From an uncultured Collinsella sp. (GTDB taxonomy: Bacteria; Actinomycetota; Coriobacteriia; Coriobacteriales; Coriobacteriaceae): a stretch of 5,674 nucleotides of DNA. The position numbers and the translations under genes were made by a program. The DNA is taken from positions 1-5,674 of the forward strand of contig URHQ01000107.1 of the NCBI GenBank assembly GCA_900547655.1, written 5' to 3'. Every line of letters begins with the position of its first letter. The first letter of the stretch is position 1. A model generated the notes under the pieces. It did not search any database and had not been told where the DNA came from. It saw nothing but the letters and a program-made list of their open reading frames with translations. Positions 1-5,653 of the stretch are shown here, piece by piece.

Positions 1-68
1 CCGCTAGGCGGGCACTTTTACCGGGCGGCTAACCCACACAAACCCCCGAAGAGCCCCTTTTTGGCAGG
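1..68. other. Short intergenic segment downstream of the ABC permease
   Basis: This is the 3' flank of the minus-strand ABC operon. I see no strong intrinsic terminator for that operon. A small perfect inverted repeat, CCGC (1-4) and GCGG (8-11), sits at the very edge and is followed on the plus strand by GCACTTTTA. It may be the truncated 3' half of a terminator for a plus-strand gene outside the window. Nothing else is supported here. Confidence 0.4.
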
Positions 69-2846
69 CTACTCGGCGCTCTTGAGGGCGCCGACCATGT
101 CGATCTTATTGAGAGTTCGGTTGGTGGCGAGGTTGACGATAAACGTAAAGCCGAAGGACAGCACCACGGCAAGCACATAGCTCAGCGGCTCGACTTCAAC
201 GTCAAAGTACAGCGACGGCATCTGCAGGATGTACGTAAAGCTCTCGGCCAACGCACCACCCAGTGGAACGCCCAGCGCGGCACCAATCGCCGTCAAAATC
301 AACGTCTCCTTGTTGACGTAGTGGTGTACCTCGCCGCGACGGAAACCAAGCACCTTGATGGTCGCCAGCTCGCGTTCGCGCTCCGAAATATTCGTATTAG
401 ACAGCGTAAACACCACCACAAACGATAGGCACGCCGCCATAAAGGTCACGAGCACCACGACGGAATTGATAATAGTGAAGTTCGCCTCAAAGTTCTCCCA
501 ATGCTCGGCCGTGCTCGAAATCGAAAGCCAGCCGTCACTCTTAAGCTTCTTGCTAAACGCAATCTGGTCGGCCGACAAACCCTTAAGCAACGCAAAGATG
601 CCATTGAGGCGAACGCTTCGACCGAACGCGCGCTCATAGGTGCCCTGCGTCATGTAAAGCGTGTTGCCCAGATAGTTGAGCGAAATGTCGCTGACTTTGA
701 CCTTGGCTACGTTGAGTGACGAATCCTGGACGTGTGCTGTATCGCCCGGCTGAATCCCCAGCACCAGCTGTGAACTCTTACTCAGATACACGTCTCCGTC
801 ACGCAAAGACAGCGGTTCTTTGGACTCATCCTCCAGGCGCACGTAATCGCCCAAGTCACCCGTGCGGTCATCGGGCACCACGATCAGCTGCACGGTCTCG
901 CTCTTGCCGCCAAACGTAAAGGTGACGTTGTCGGTCATAATCGGCAGCGTCGAAGTCACGGTCACGTTGGAGTCATTGGCTGCGCTGCGCTCGTCCAACG
1001 CCGCGCACGTCTGCGAAAAATCGTCAGGATTGGCGACCGCCAGCAAGTCATAGCGCGTGATATGCCCGTACTGTTTGGGCGGAAGCGCCACCGACGTATC
1101 GCGGATGCCCATGCCGCAAATCACAAGCGCCGTACAGCCCGCGATGCCAAAGATGGTCATAAAGGCGCGCTTTTTGTAACGGAATAGGTTGCGTGCAGCG
1201 ACCTTGTTCAAAAAGCCCATGCGGCGCCAGATAAAGCCGATGCGCTCGAGCAAGATGCGCGAGCCAGCGCGCGGGGCCTTGGGACGCATAAGCGAGGCCG
1301 GGGTCTCGGCCATCTCGTGGCGGCAGGCGATAATCGTGGCGCCCACCACGCCCACGGCAAACAGCGCCACCGAGACAATCGAGGACACGATGTCGTACGA
1401 AAGCAGCATCTGGGGCAGCGAGTACATGTCGTCGAACACCGTAAACAGGAACAGCGGCAGGCCCACAAATCCGATGATGTTGCCGAGCACGCCGCCGATC
1501 AGACAAGCCCACAGCGCATAGTCCACGTATTTGGACAGGATGCGTCCGCGCGAATAGCCGAGCGCCTTATACAGGCCGATGAGCGTGCGCTCCTCCTCGA
1601 CCATACGCGTGGCGGTGGTAAGGCTGATGAGCACGGCGACGATAAAGAAGATGAACGGGAACACCGTGGCGATGGCTTCAATTGACGAGCTATCGCTCTC
1701 CACGCTCGAGTAGCTTGCGATATTGCCGCGGTCCTGGATGTACCAGGTGCATTCGCCCAGGTCGGAAAGCTCGGCGCGGGCGTCGGCAAACTGTTGGTCG
1801 GCAGCGGCACGGCGCTGGTCCAGGTCGGCCTGCGCTTGCACGCGCTCCTCGCTGCCCTCGGCCATGCGGTTGATGTTGTCCTGCTCGATCCCAAAGACCA
1901 TATTCGCCTGACGCTCAGCCGCGTCCAAGTTCGCCGGCGTATCGGCCGTCAGCTCCTGAGCACGCGCTTTCTCGCGCTCCTCGCGGATCTTCTCTATATT
2001 GCCCTTGACCTCATTGATCTTTGCCGCGTAGGCATCCGAATAGGAGTTGAGATCCTTGGCTCCCTCGACGATCACGTGGACCGCGGAGTAGGAAGAAGAT
2101 GTCGCGGCGTCCTCGCTCACATAGAACTTATAGTCCGCCGCCGAAGCAGCACGGAAGGCGTTGACCGTCGAGTCGGAGCTCACATCAGTGGGATCGAGGA
2201 CCTCGGCCGTGATGGTGTAATCGCCCGCGGCAAACTGATCCTTGGCGCTTTGGTTCGACGAGCTCGCGTCATTGGCGGCAAAACTCACGGTATCGCCAAG
2301 CTTTTTGCCCGAAGCCTTCAAGAACTTCGAAGTTACCGCGACCTCATCGGCGCTCTCGGGCAAATCGCCGTTCACGAGCACCGGCTGATCGATGTTCTCC
2401 TTGGAGAGACTCTGCACGACCACGCGCTCGCGCGTTGTGCCCACGGCGGTGTAGGCGGTCTCGGTGTAGATGCCCTCGGCCGTCTCGACGCCGTCGACCT
2501 CTTGGATAGCCGCAAGATCGTCGCGCGTAAGGCCATAGGTCGACTGCACGTTAATGTCATAGACATTCTGCTGGTCAAAATAGGCGTCGACCGAATCGCA
2601 CAAATCCTCGCAGCCTGCCTTAAGGCCACACATCACGCTCACGCCAAGCGCGGTGATGACCACGATAGATAGGAAGCGCTTAAGACTGCCACGAATCGTG
2701 CGGTAGATGCCACGGCGAAATACCGTCGGCACCATATCGTTTGAGCTTTGAGCGGCGCGGTAGGTCGCGAACTCCCGGTCGCGACCCTCGTGCTCCGTAT
2801 CGTGGTTTTGGCTGTTTTGGCGGTCCTGGTCCATGGGTGCTACCAC
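69..2846 (-). CDS. ABC transporter permease, FtsX/MacB-like, duplicated FtsX domains
   Basis: This is a 925-residue inner-membrane permease of the FtsX (MacB/LolC-type) superfamily, which couples ATP hydrolysis to work on extracytoplasmic substrates. About eight hydrophobic segments are visible: residues 58-74, 391-412, 444-470, 487-508, 562-579, 791-815, 845-868 and 886-907. That is two FtsX units, each preceded by a large extracytoplasmic region (about 75-390 and 580-790). Each unit has the family's cytoplasmic coupling segment: MVEEERTLIGLYKALGYSRG at 415-434, and ERERELATIKVLGFRRGEV at 822-840. The first extracytoplasmic region ends in a charged Ala/Glu/Arg/Gln stretch (about 275-365) that reads as a coiled coil. 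The N-terminal ~38 residues are polar and poorly conserved-looking. The start is either GTG at 2846, overlapping the ATPase stop by 7 bp, or ATG at 2834 (M5), just after it. Neither has a strong ribosome site, so translational coupling is likely. The family call is firm; the substrate is unknown. Confidence 0.93.
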   Translation of the reverse strand: MVAPMDQDRQNSQNHDTEHEGRDREFATYRAAQSSNDMVPTVFRRGIYRTIRGSLKRFLSIVVITALGVSVMCGLKAGCEDLCDSVDAYFDQQNVYDINVQSTYGLTRDDLAAIQEVDGVETAEGIYTETAYTAVGTTRERVVVQSLSKENIDQPVLVNGDLPESADEVAVTSKFLKASGKKLGDTVSFAANDASSSNQSAKDQFAAGDYTITAEVLDPTDVSSDSTVNAFRAASAADYKFYVSEDAATSSSYSAVHVIVEGAKDLNSYSDAYAAKINEVKGNIEKIREEREKARAQELTADTPANLDAAERQANMVFGIEQDNINRMAEGSEERVQAQADLDQRRAAADQQFADARAELSDLGECTWYIQDRGNIASYSSVESDSSSIEAIATVFPFIFFIVAVLISLTTATRMVEEERTLIGLYKALGYSRGRILSKYVDYALWACLIGGVLGNIIGFVGLPLFLFTVFDDMYSLPQMLLSYDIVSSIVSVALFAVGVVGATIIACRHEMAETPASLMRPKAPRAGSRILLERIGFIWRRMGFLNKVAARNLFRYKKRAFMTIFGIAGCTALVICGMGIRDTSVALPPKQYGHITRYDLLAVANPDDFSQTCAALDERSAANDSNVTVTSTLPIMTDNVTFTFGGKSETVQLIVVPDDRTGDLGDYVRLEDESKEPLSLRDGDVYLSKSSQLVLGIQPGDTAHVQDSSLNVAKVKVSDISLNYLGNTLYMTQGTYERAFGRSVRLNGIFALLKGLSADQIAFSKKLKSDGWLSISSTAEHWENFEANFTIINSVVVLVTFMAACLSFVVVFTLSNTNISERERELATIKVLGFRRGEVHHYVNKETLILTAIGAALGVPLGGALAESFTYILQMPSLYFDVEVEPLSYVLAVVLSFGFTFIVNLATNRTLNKIDMVGALKSAE

Positions 2847-3541
2847 TCGATCGTCTCGATAGACACGGGATTTTGCTGGACCGTCTCGCTCTCCACGCGA
2901 CCGCTCTTAAAGCGGATCAGGCGATCGGCCATGGGCGCCAGCGCGGAGTTATGGGTGATGATGATGACCGTGATGCCCTGCTTGCGACAGGTGTCCTGTA
3001 GCAGCTGCAAGATCTGCTTGCCGGTTTTGTAGTCGAGTGCGCCCGTGGGCTCGTCGCACAGGAGCAGCTTGGGGTTCTTTGCCAGTGCACGGGCGATGGA
3101 CACGCGTTGCTGCTCGCCGCCCGAAAGCTGCGCGGGGAAGTTGGCGAGGCGCTCACCCAGGCCAACCTGACGAAGCGTTTGCTCGGCATCGAGCGAATCG
3201 GGGCAAATCTGCGCCGCAAGCTCGACATTTTCGAGCGCCGTCAGGTTGGGGACCAGATTGTAGAACTGGAAGACAAAGCCGACGTCGGCACGGCGGTATT
3301 CCACGAGCTGCGCCTCGTTGGCGGAGCTCACGTCACGCCCGTCCACCGTCACAGTGCCGGAGGTTACCGTATCCATGCCACCCAGGATGTTGAGCGCCGT
3401 AGTCTTGCCGGCACCCGAAGCGCCCAGGATAATGGCGAGCTCGCCGCGCTCAACGGTAAAGCTCGCGCCGTCGAGCGCGTGAATGCGGGCATCGCCCTCG
3501 CCGTACGCCTTGATGACGTCTTTGAATTCGATATAAGCCAT
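2840..3541 (-). CDS. ABC transporter ATP-binding protein, MacB/LolD-like
   Basis: This is a 233-residue cytoplasmic ATPase that powers the FtsX-type permease encoded immediately downstream. All nucleotide-binding motifs are intact: Walker A GASGAGKTT at 40-48, Q-loop Gln92 (VFQFYNLVPNLTALENV, 90-106), signature LSGGEQQR at 139-146, Walker B LLLCDEPTGALD at 159-170, and H-loop His197 (IITHN). The Q-loop region and the GALD after Walker B are typical of the LolD/MacB/FtsE branch. Length is normal for the family. The ATG at 3541 fits the family N-terminus (MAYIEFKDVIKAYGEGDARI). Its ribosome site is only a weak GGGA, while a strong AAGGAG lies 26 bases upstream and is too far away to serve this start. 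The gene overlaps the permease start, so the two form one operon. Such pairs in Gram-positives often serve peptide-antibiotic resistance or lipoprotein/envelope functions; which one applies here cannot be told. Confidence 0.95.
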   Translation of the reverse strand: MAYIEFKDVIKAYGEGDARIHALDGASFTVERGELAIILGASGAGKTTALNILGGMDTVTSGTVTVDGRDVSSANEAQLVEYRRADVGFVFQFYNLVPNLTALENVELAAQICPDSLDAEQTLRQVGLGERLANFPAQLSGGEQQRVSIARALAKNPKLLLCDEPTGALDYKTGKQILQLLQDTCRKQGITVIIITHNSALAPMADRLIRFKSGRVESETVQQNPVSIETIEW

Positions 3542-3737
3542 CGATTAATTCCCATCTGGTCGGATAACTCCTTAGTATTACCCATTTCGCACCGACCAAA
3601 AAGGGACAGGTTTATTTTGGCAGGTTTTATATGGGGAAACGGCAGCTATAGATGAGGCGCCGGGGAGGCAGAGAAATCATCGACGGGGTCAGGCCGACCG
3701 CCAAACACAACGCACGCATCTCAATCTGTCAGCCAAA
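3542..3737. other. Divergent intergenic region, ABC-operon side
   Basis: This segment lies between the minus-strand ABC operon and the plus-strand GyrI-like gene. A candidate minus-strand -10 (TAATAC, 3580-3575) lies about 34 bases before the ATPase start, but no good -35 is visible at normal spacing. A minus-strand AAGGAG occupies 3573-3568. A direct repeat, CAGGTTTAT (3607-3615) and CAGGTTTTAT (3621-3630), follows GGGACAGG and resembles short intergenic repeat debris. The stretch 3650-3737 shows no further signal. Confidence 0.35.
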
Positions 3738-3771
3738 TCATTCGAACAGCTGTTCGTTTCTATGATATGAT
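3738..3771 (+). promoter_or_regulatory. Putative promoter of the GyrI-like gene
   Basis: Two overlapping copies of TATGAT (3761-3766 and 3766-3771) make a good sigma-70-type -10 about 40-50 bases before the ATG. The -35 is weak (TCATTC at 3738-3743 with a 17-base spacer, or TTCGAA at 3741-3746 with a 19-base spacer). The palindrome at 3743-3756 fills the space between -35 and -10, which is where a repressor would block polymerase. The ribosome site downstream is AGAAAGG (3798-3804), 8 bases before the ATG. Confidence 0.55.
3743..3756. promoter_or_regulatory. LexA (SOS) operator-like palindrome
   Basis: CGAACAGCTGTTCG is a perfect 14-bp palindrome. It has the CGAAC-N4-GTTCG form of the LexA/DinR box of Gram-positive bacteria and closely matches the actinobacterial consensus TCGAAC-N4-GTTCGA (the leading T is present at 3742; the final A is T here). 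It sits directly upstream of, and almost abutting, the -10 of the GyrI-like gene, as expected of a repressor site. The E. coli gyrI/sbmC gene is a known SOS gene, which supports the reading by analogy. The sequence match is observed; control by LexA is inferred. Confidence 0.7.
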
Positions 3772-3812
3772 TCAGCCATCTAAGCAGGCCAATACGCAGA
3801 AAGGCGGCCAAC

Positions 3813-4451
3813 ATGGCGTTCGACTTTAAGAAGGAATGCAAGGAGCTCTACAAACCTGCAAGCAAGCCGAGTATCGTAACTGTCCCGCCTATGAGCTACG
3901 TTGCCGTTCGCGGAAAGGGCAACCCAAATATCGAAGGTGGCGAGTATCAAAACGCCCTGCCGCTACTTTACGGCATCGCCTATACCGTCAAGATGTCGAA
4001 GAAAGGCTCAAGGAGTATCGAGGGCTATTTCGACTTTGTGGTACCGCCGCTCGAGGGTTTCTGGTGGCAAGAGTCCCCGAGCGGCGACATCGATTATGTA
4101 CGCAAGGACGATTTCAACTTTATCTCGTGCATCCGCCTGCCCGATTTCGTCACCCGAGATGACTTTGACTGGGCGGTCGCGGAAGCCACGGCCAAAAAGA
4201 AACTGGACTTTTCCGCCGTCGAACTGCTTAAAGTTGACGAGGGCCTCTGCGTTCAATGCATGCACACCGGGCCCTACGACAACGAGCCGGCAACCGTAGA
4301 CGCCATGCATGAATATGCGACCGAGCAGGGCTATGTCCCCGACTTCTCAGACACCCGTTTGCATCACGAAATCTATCTCTCCGATCCACGCAAATGTGCA
4401 CCGGAGAAACTTAAGACTGTGGTTCGTCATCCTATCAAGCGCGCTGAATAG
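3813..4451 (+). CDS. GyrI-like small-molecule-binding domain protein
   Basis: This 212-residue soluble protein has no signal peptide or membrane segment. It matches the single-domain GyrI-like (SbmC/SHV fold) group widespread in Gram-positives. Family landmarks include the N-terminal KKECKELYKPASKPSIVTVP (6-25), the strand and loop YVAVRGKGNPN (29-39), GEYQNALPLLYGIAYTVKMS (43-62), and VVPPLEGFWWQ (76-86). The C-terminal half has a second repeat with MHTGPYDNEPATV (150-162) and HHEIYLSDPRK (184-194). The aromatic residues and conserved acids Glu70, Glu81 and Glu186 are placed where such proteins bind ligands. Family members bind small molecules. E. coli GyrI protects gyrase and blunts alkylating toxins, and some relatives are reported to hydrolyse cyclopropane-bearing DNA alkylators. 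Which activity applies here is inference. The ATG has AGAAAGG 8 bases upstream. It is monocistronic, with a LexA-like box over its promoter. Confidence 0.88.
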   Translation: MAFDFKKECKELYKPASKPSIVTVPPMSYVAVRGKGNPNIEGGEYQNALPLLYGIAYTVKMSKKGSRSIEGYFDFVVPPLEGFWWQESPSGDIDYVRKDDFNFISCIRLPDFVTRDDFDWAVAEATAKKKLDFSAVELLKVDEGLCVQCMHTGPYDNEPATVDAMHEYATEQGYVPDFSDTRLHHEIYLSDPRKCAPEKLKTVVRHPIKRAE

Positions 4452-4481
4452 CGTGGGGCGTCATTTCACGCGCTAGGTTTT
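4451..4481 (+). terminator. Weak intrinsic terminator candidate after the GyrI-like gene
   Basis: GCGTG (4451-4455) pairs with CACGC (4467-4471) around an 11-base loop, followed by GCTAGG and four T. The stem is short and overlaps the stop codon, and the T-run is brief, so this may be only a partial terminator. Confidence 0.3.
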
Positions 4482-4524
4482 AAGCCAGCCAACCAGCCGC
4501 CTCCTAGGCCGTCCGGTAATAATC

Positions 4525-4551
4525 TTGACGCGGCCCGTCGCATCTTATAAG
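4525..4551 (+). promoter_or_regulatory. Promoter for the abi leader RNA
   Basis: TTGACG (4525-4530) is a near-perfect -35. TATAAG (4546-4551) serves as -10 with a 15-base spacer; TAAGTT (4548-4553) is the alternative at 17 bases. The predicted start of transcription is about 4557-4560, immediately before the structured leader. A small inverted repeat, GACG (4527-4530) with CGTC (4536-4539), lies over the -35 and the start of the spacer. Confidence 0.6.
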
Positions 4552-4559
4552 TTAGTTTT

Positions 4560-4620
4560 GCTAAAGCTGGAAAGCCTCTCAACGATGCGCAACTCCAGCT
4601 CTTTTTCTATCAAGAGGCTT
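4560..4620 (+). ncRNA. Candidate abiF-type structured RNA upstream of truncated abi gene
   Basis: Two perfect stems interleave. Stem 1 is AGCTGGA (4565-4571) with TCCAGCT (4594-4600). Stem 2 is AAGCCTCT (4572-4579) with AGAGGCTT (4613-4620). The 5' arm of stem 2 lies inside the loop of stem 1, so together they form an H-type pseudoknot. The 3' arm of stem 2 covers the AGAGG ribosome site of the abi remnant. A T-rich stretch (4601-4607) follows stem 1. A conserved RNA class upstream of Abi_2/AbiF genes has been described, and AbiF-like HEPN proteins are linked to such RNAs. Membership is inferred from position and shape, not from a model match. Confidence 0.55.
4565..4607 (+). terminator. Possible terminator or attenuator within the abi leader
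   Basis: A perfect 7-bp stem (4565-4571 with 4594-4600) with a 22-base loop is followed at once by CTTTTTC (4601-4607). It could end a ~50-nt RNA before the abi start codon and let only read-through transcripts encode the protein. The long loop makes it weaker than a classical terminator. Confidence 0.4.
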
Positions 4621-4622
4621 AA

Positions 4623-4748
4623 ATGAAATACCAGAAGTCGTGGATATCCATCAACGAACAGATAGCACTATTGACAGAAAACAAGGGTCTTAAGTGCTCT
4701 AATCAAAGCGAACTCGAGCGAGCTTTGGTCGAAGTCGGCTACTACAGG
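4623..4748 (+). pseudogene. Truncated Abi_2 family gene (AbiD/AbiF-type), N-terminal 42 codons
   Basis: ATG at 4623 follows an AAGAGG ribosome site (4612-4617) with 5-base spacing and an in-frame TAA at 4620. The translated start MKYQKSWISINEQIALLTEN, then a gap-free run to LERALVEVGYYR (31-42), fits the conserved Abi_2 N-terminus: the (K)xWLSIxEQIxLL helix, a small loop, then the GYYR motif. Normal members run ~300 residues and continue LSGYWYPF-like after GYYR. Here the frame reads QSTRALLL and passes into antisense of ogt, so homology ends at residue 42. The catalytic HEPN R-x4-6-H residues of the C-terminal half are missing, so no active RNase toxin can be made. The remnant is 56/126 GC (44%), well below its neighbours, and uses ATA twice, which suggests transfer from another genome. 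Truncation by deletion or recombination is likely; assembly error near the contig end is possible. Confidence 0.7.
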
Positions 4749-4763
4749 CAAAGTACTCGAGCG

Positions 4764-5342
4764 TTACTCCTCGTACGCGCCCTCAAGCCGCAGCAGCCAC
4801 TCCTTGCGGTCGAGGCCGCCGGCATATCCGTTGAGCGAACCGTCGGCGGCAACCACGCGATGGCACGGCACAATAATCGAAATGGGATTACGCGCGACCG
4901 CGGCCCCCACGGCACGGGGAGACGCAACGGGTGCTTCGTTTCCCGGTACACGATGTCGAGCCGCAACACGCTGGGCGATCTCACCATACGTAGCGACCTC
5001 GCCACGCGGGATAGAAAGCAGCTCAAACCAAACTTCACGCTGAAACGCCGTGCCAATCAAATGCAACGGCGGCGTAAACCGAGGTTCCTGCCCTGCAAAA
5101 TAAGCATTCAGCCAAGCCCACGAACGCTCAAGCACCGAAGACGCCGCACCATTTGCAGGACTCACCGACGACATGCCGCCAGCACCAGAAACTGCATCGG
5201 CGCCTTCAACATGTTCGGGATCTTCTTTGAGAAGCGTGGAGCCAAAATGCTCCTGCCCCTCAAACCAAAGCCCCGTCAAACCGCGGCCATCAGCGGCAAG
5301 CAGGATTTCGCCCAAAGGCGAAGCAAACGTCGTCGTGACCAC
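4764..5342 (-). CDS. ogt: Methylated-DNA--protein-cysteine S-methyltransferase
   Basis: This is a 192-residue suicide DNA-repair protein. It transfers the alkyl group from O6-alkylguanine (and O4-alkylthymine) in DNA to its own cysteine. The active-site motif PCHR is at 159-162 in IIVPCHRVVAADGSLNGYAG, making Cys160 the acceptor. The helix-turn-helix with the arginine finger is SPRAVGAAVARNP (141-153, Arg143), and FQREVWFELLSIPRGEVATY (100-119) is the typical domain start. GGLDRKEWLLRLE ends the fold. The N-terminal domain (1-90) has a Gly/Ser/Ala-rich insert at about 45-69 that looks like a flexible linker. A second short insert (about 131-140) precedes the arginine finger. The start is GTG at 5342 with GAAAGGAG (5356-5349) 6 bases upstream. 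The gene is single and convergent with the abi remnant, with only 15 bases between the end of recognisable abi homology and its stop. No LexA-like box is seen near it. Confidence 0.95.
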   Translation of the reverse strand: MVTTTFASPLGEILLAADGRGLTGLWFEGQEHFGSTLLKEDPEHVEGADAVSGAGGMSSVSPANGAASSVLERSWAWLNAYFAGQEPRFTPPLHLIGTAFQREVWFELLSIPRGEVATYGEIAQRVAARHRVPGNEAPVASPRAVGAAVARNPISIIVPCHRVVAADGSLNGYAGGLDRKEWLLRLEGAYEE

Positions 5343-5370
5343 CAGCGGCTCCTTTCAAAACTCCGCAAAC

Positions 5371-5376
5371 ATAATA
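5371..5376 (-). promoter_or_regulatory. Candidate -10 element of ogt
   Basis: The minus strand reads TATTAT at 5376-5371, about 28 bases before the GTG start and just upstream of the ribosome site. No convincing -35 lies at 16-18 bases; TTGTCT (5395-5390) is too close at 13 bases and TTGGGG (5401-5396) sits at 19. Confidence 0.4.
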
Positions 5377-5416
5377 CCGCGAACTGTGCAGACAACCCCA
5401 ATCGACCCCAAAGTCA

Positions 5417-5451
5417 CCCAAAGCAGCAGGCGCAACGCGCCGCAGCTGCCG
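5417..5451. repeat. Hairpin repeat, copy 1
   Basis: A two-part stem: GCAGC (5423-5427) with GCTGC (5445-5449), then GGCGC (5429-5433) with GCGCC (5437-5441). There is a single bulged A at 5428, a three-base opposite bulge at 5442-5444, and a three-base loop AAC. It is preceded by CCCAAAG. The geometry is the same as in copy 2. Confidence 0.6.
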
Positions 5452-5467
5452 TCCGCGCCCCACAGCC

Positions 5468-5503
5468 CCCAAAGGCGGCAGGCGCGAAGCGCCGAGGCCG
5501 CCG
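5468..5503. repeat. Hairpin repeat, copy 2
   Basis: A two-part stem: GGCGGC (5474-5479) with GCCGCC (5497-5502), then GGCGC (5481-5485) with GCGCC (5489-5493). There is a bulged A at 5480, a three-base opposite bulge at 5494-5496, and the loop GAA. CCCAAAG precedes and overlaps the stem, as in copy 1. On the minus strand it is followed by TTTGGGG, a poor terminator tail. Confidence 0.6.
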
Positions 5504-5653
5504 CCGGGACCAGAGCCCGCAACGGCCACGTGCCCCCACATCAGCCCAGCGGCCCCAACCAACAACGACCCCATCGCAGGCCGCTCGCAACAGCGTCACC
5601 GCAGGCGGGGGCCGGGCTTGGTTTTCAGAACACTCCGCAGACCAGTGTGGCGC

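Larger units (their letters stand above)
5343..5653. other. GC-rich non-coding stretch upstream of ogt
   Basis: Outside the ogt promoter and the two hairpin repeats I see no supported gene here. Minus-strand open frames exist but translate to Gly/Ala/Arg-rich, low-complexity protein with no recognisable motif, and one of them begins inside adapter sequence. The plus strand is rich in C and A, so the minus strand is G/T-rich, in contrast to the flanking ogt gene. Confidence 0.5.

Noticed and set aside
1794..2672. Plus-strand open frame of 292 codons inside the permease gene
   Set aside because: It is fully antisense to the clear FtsX-type permease. Its Arg/Leu/Val/Gly-rich translation has no recognisable family motif, and long antisense frames are common at this GC.
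3107..3655. Plus-strand open frame of 182 codons antisense to the ABC ATPase
   Set aside because: It mirrors the ATPase gene, whose motifs are complete, and it has no recognisable motif.
4479..4486. TTTAAGCC, complementary to GGCTTAAA at the abi start (4616-4623)
   Set aside because: It lies upstream of the likely transcription start near 4558, so it would not be in the same RNA unless the GyrI-like transcript reads through. Eight bases can match by chance.
4804..5056. Open frames on both strands within ogt
   Set aside because: Shadows of ogt, which has its full PCHR active site and intact fold in the chosen frame.
5290..5574. Minus-strand 94-codon frame overlapping the ogt 5' end
   Set aside because: It runs through the ogt promoter, ribosome site and start in a different frame, is low-complexity Gly/Ala-rich, and has a stop not far upstream of its first ATG.
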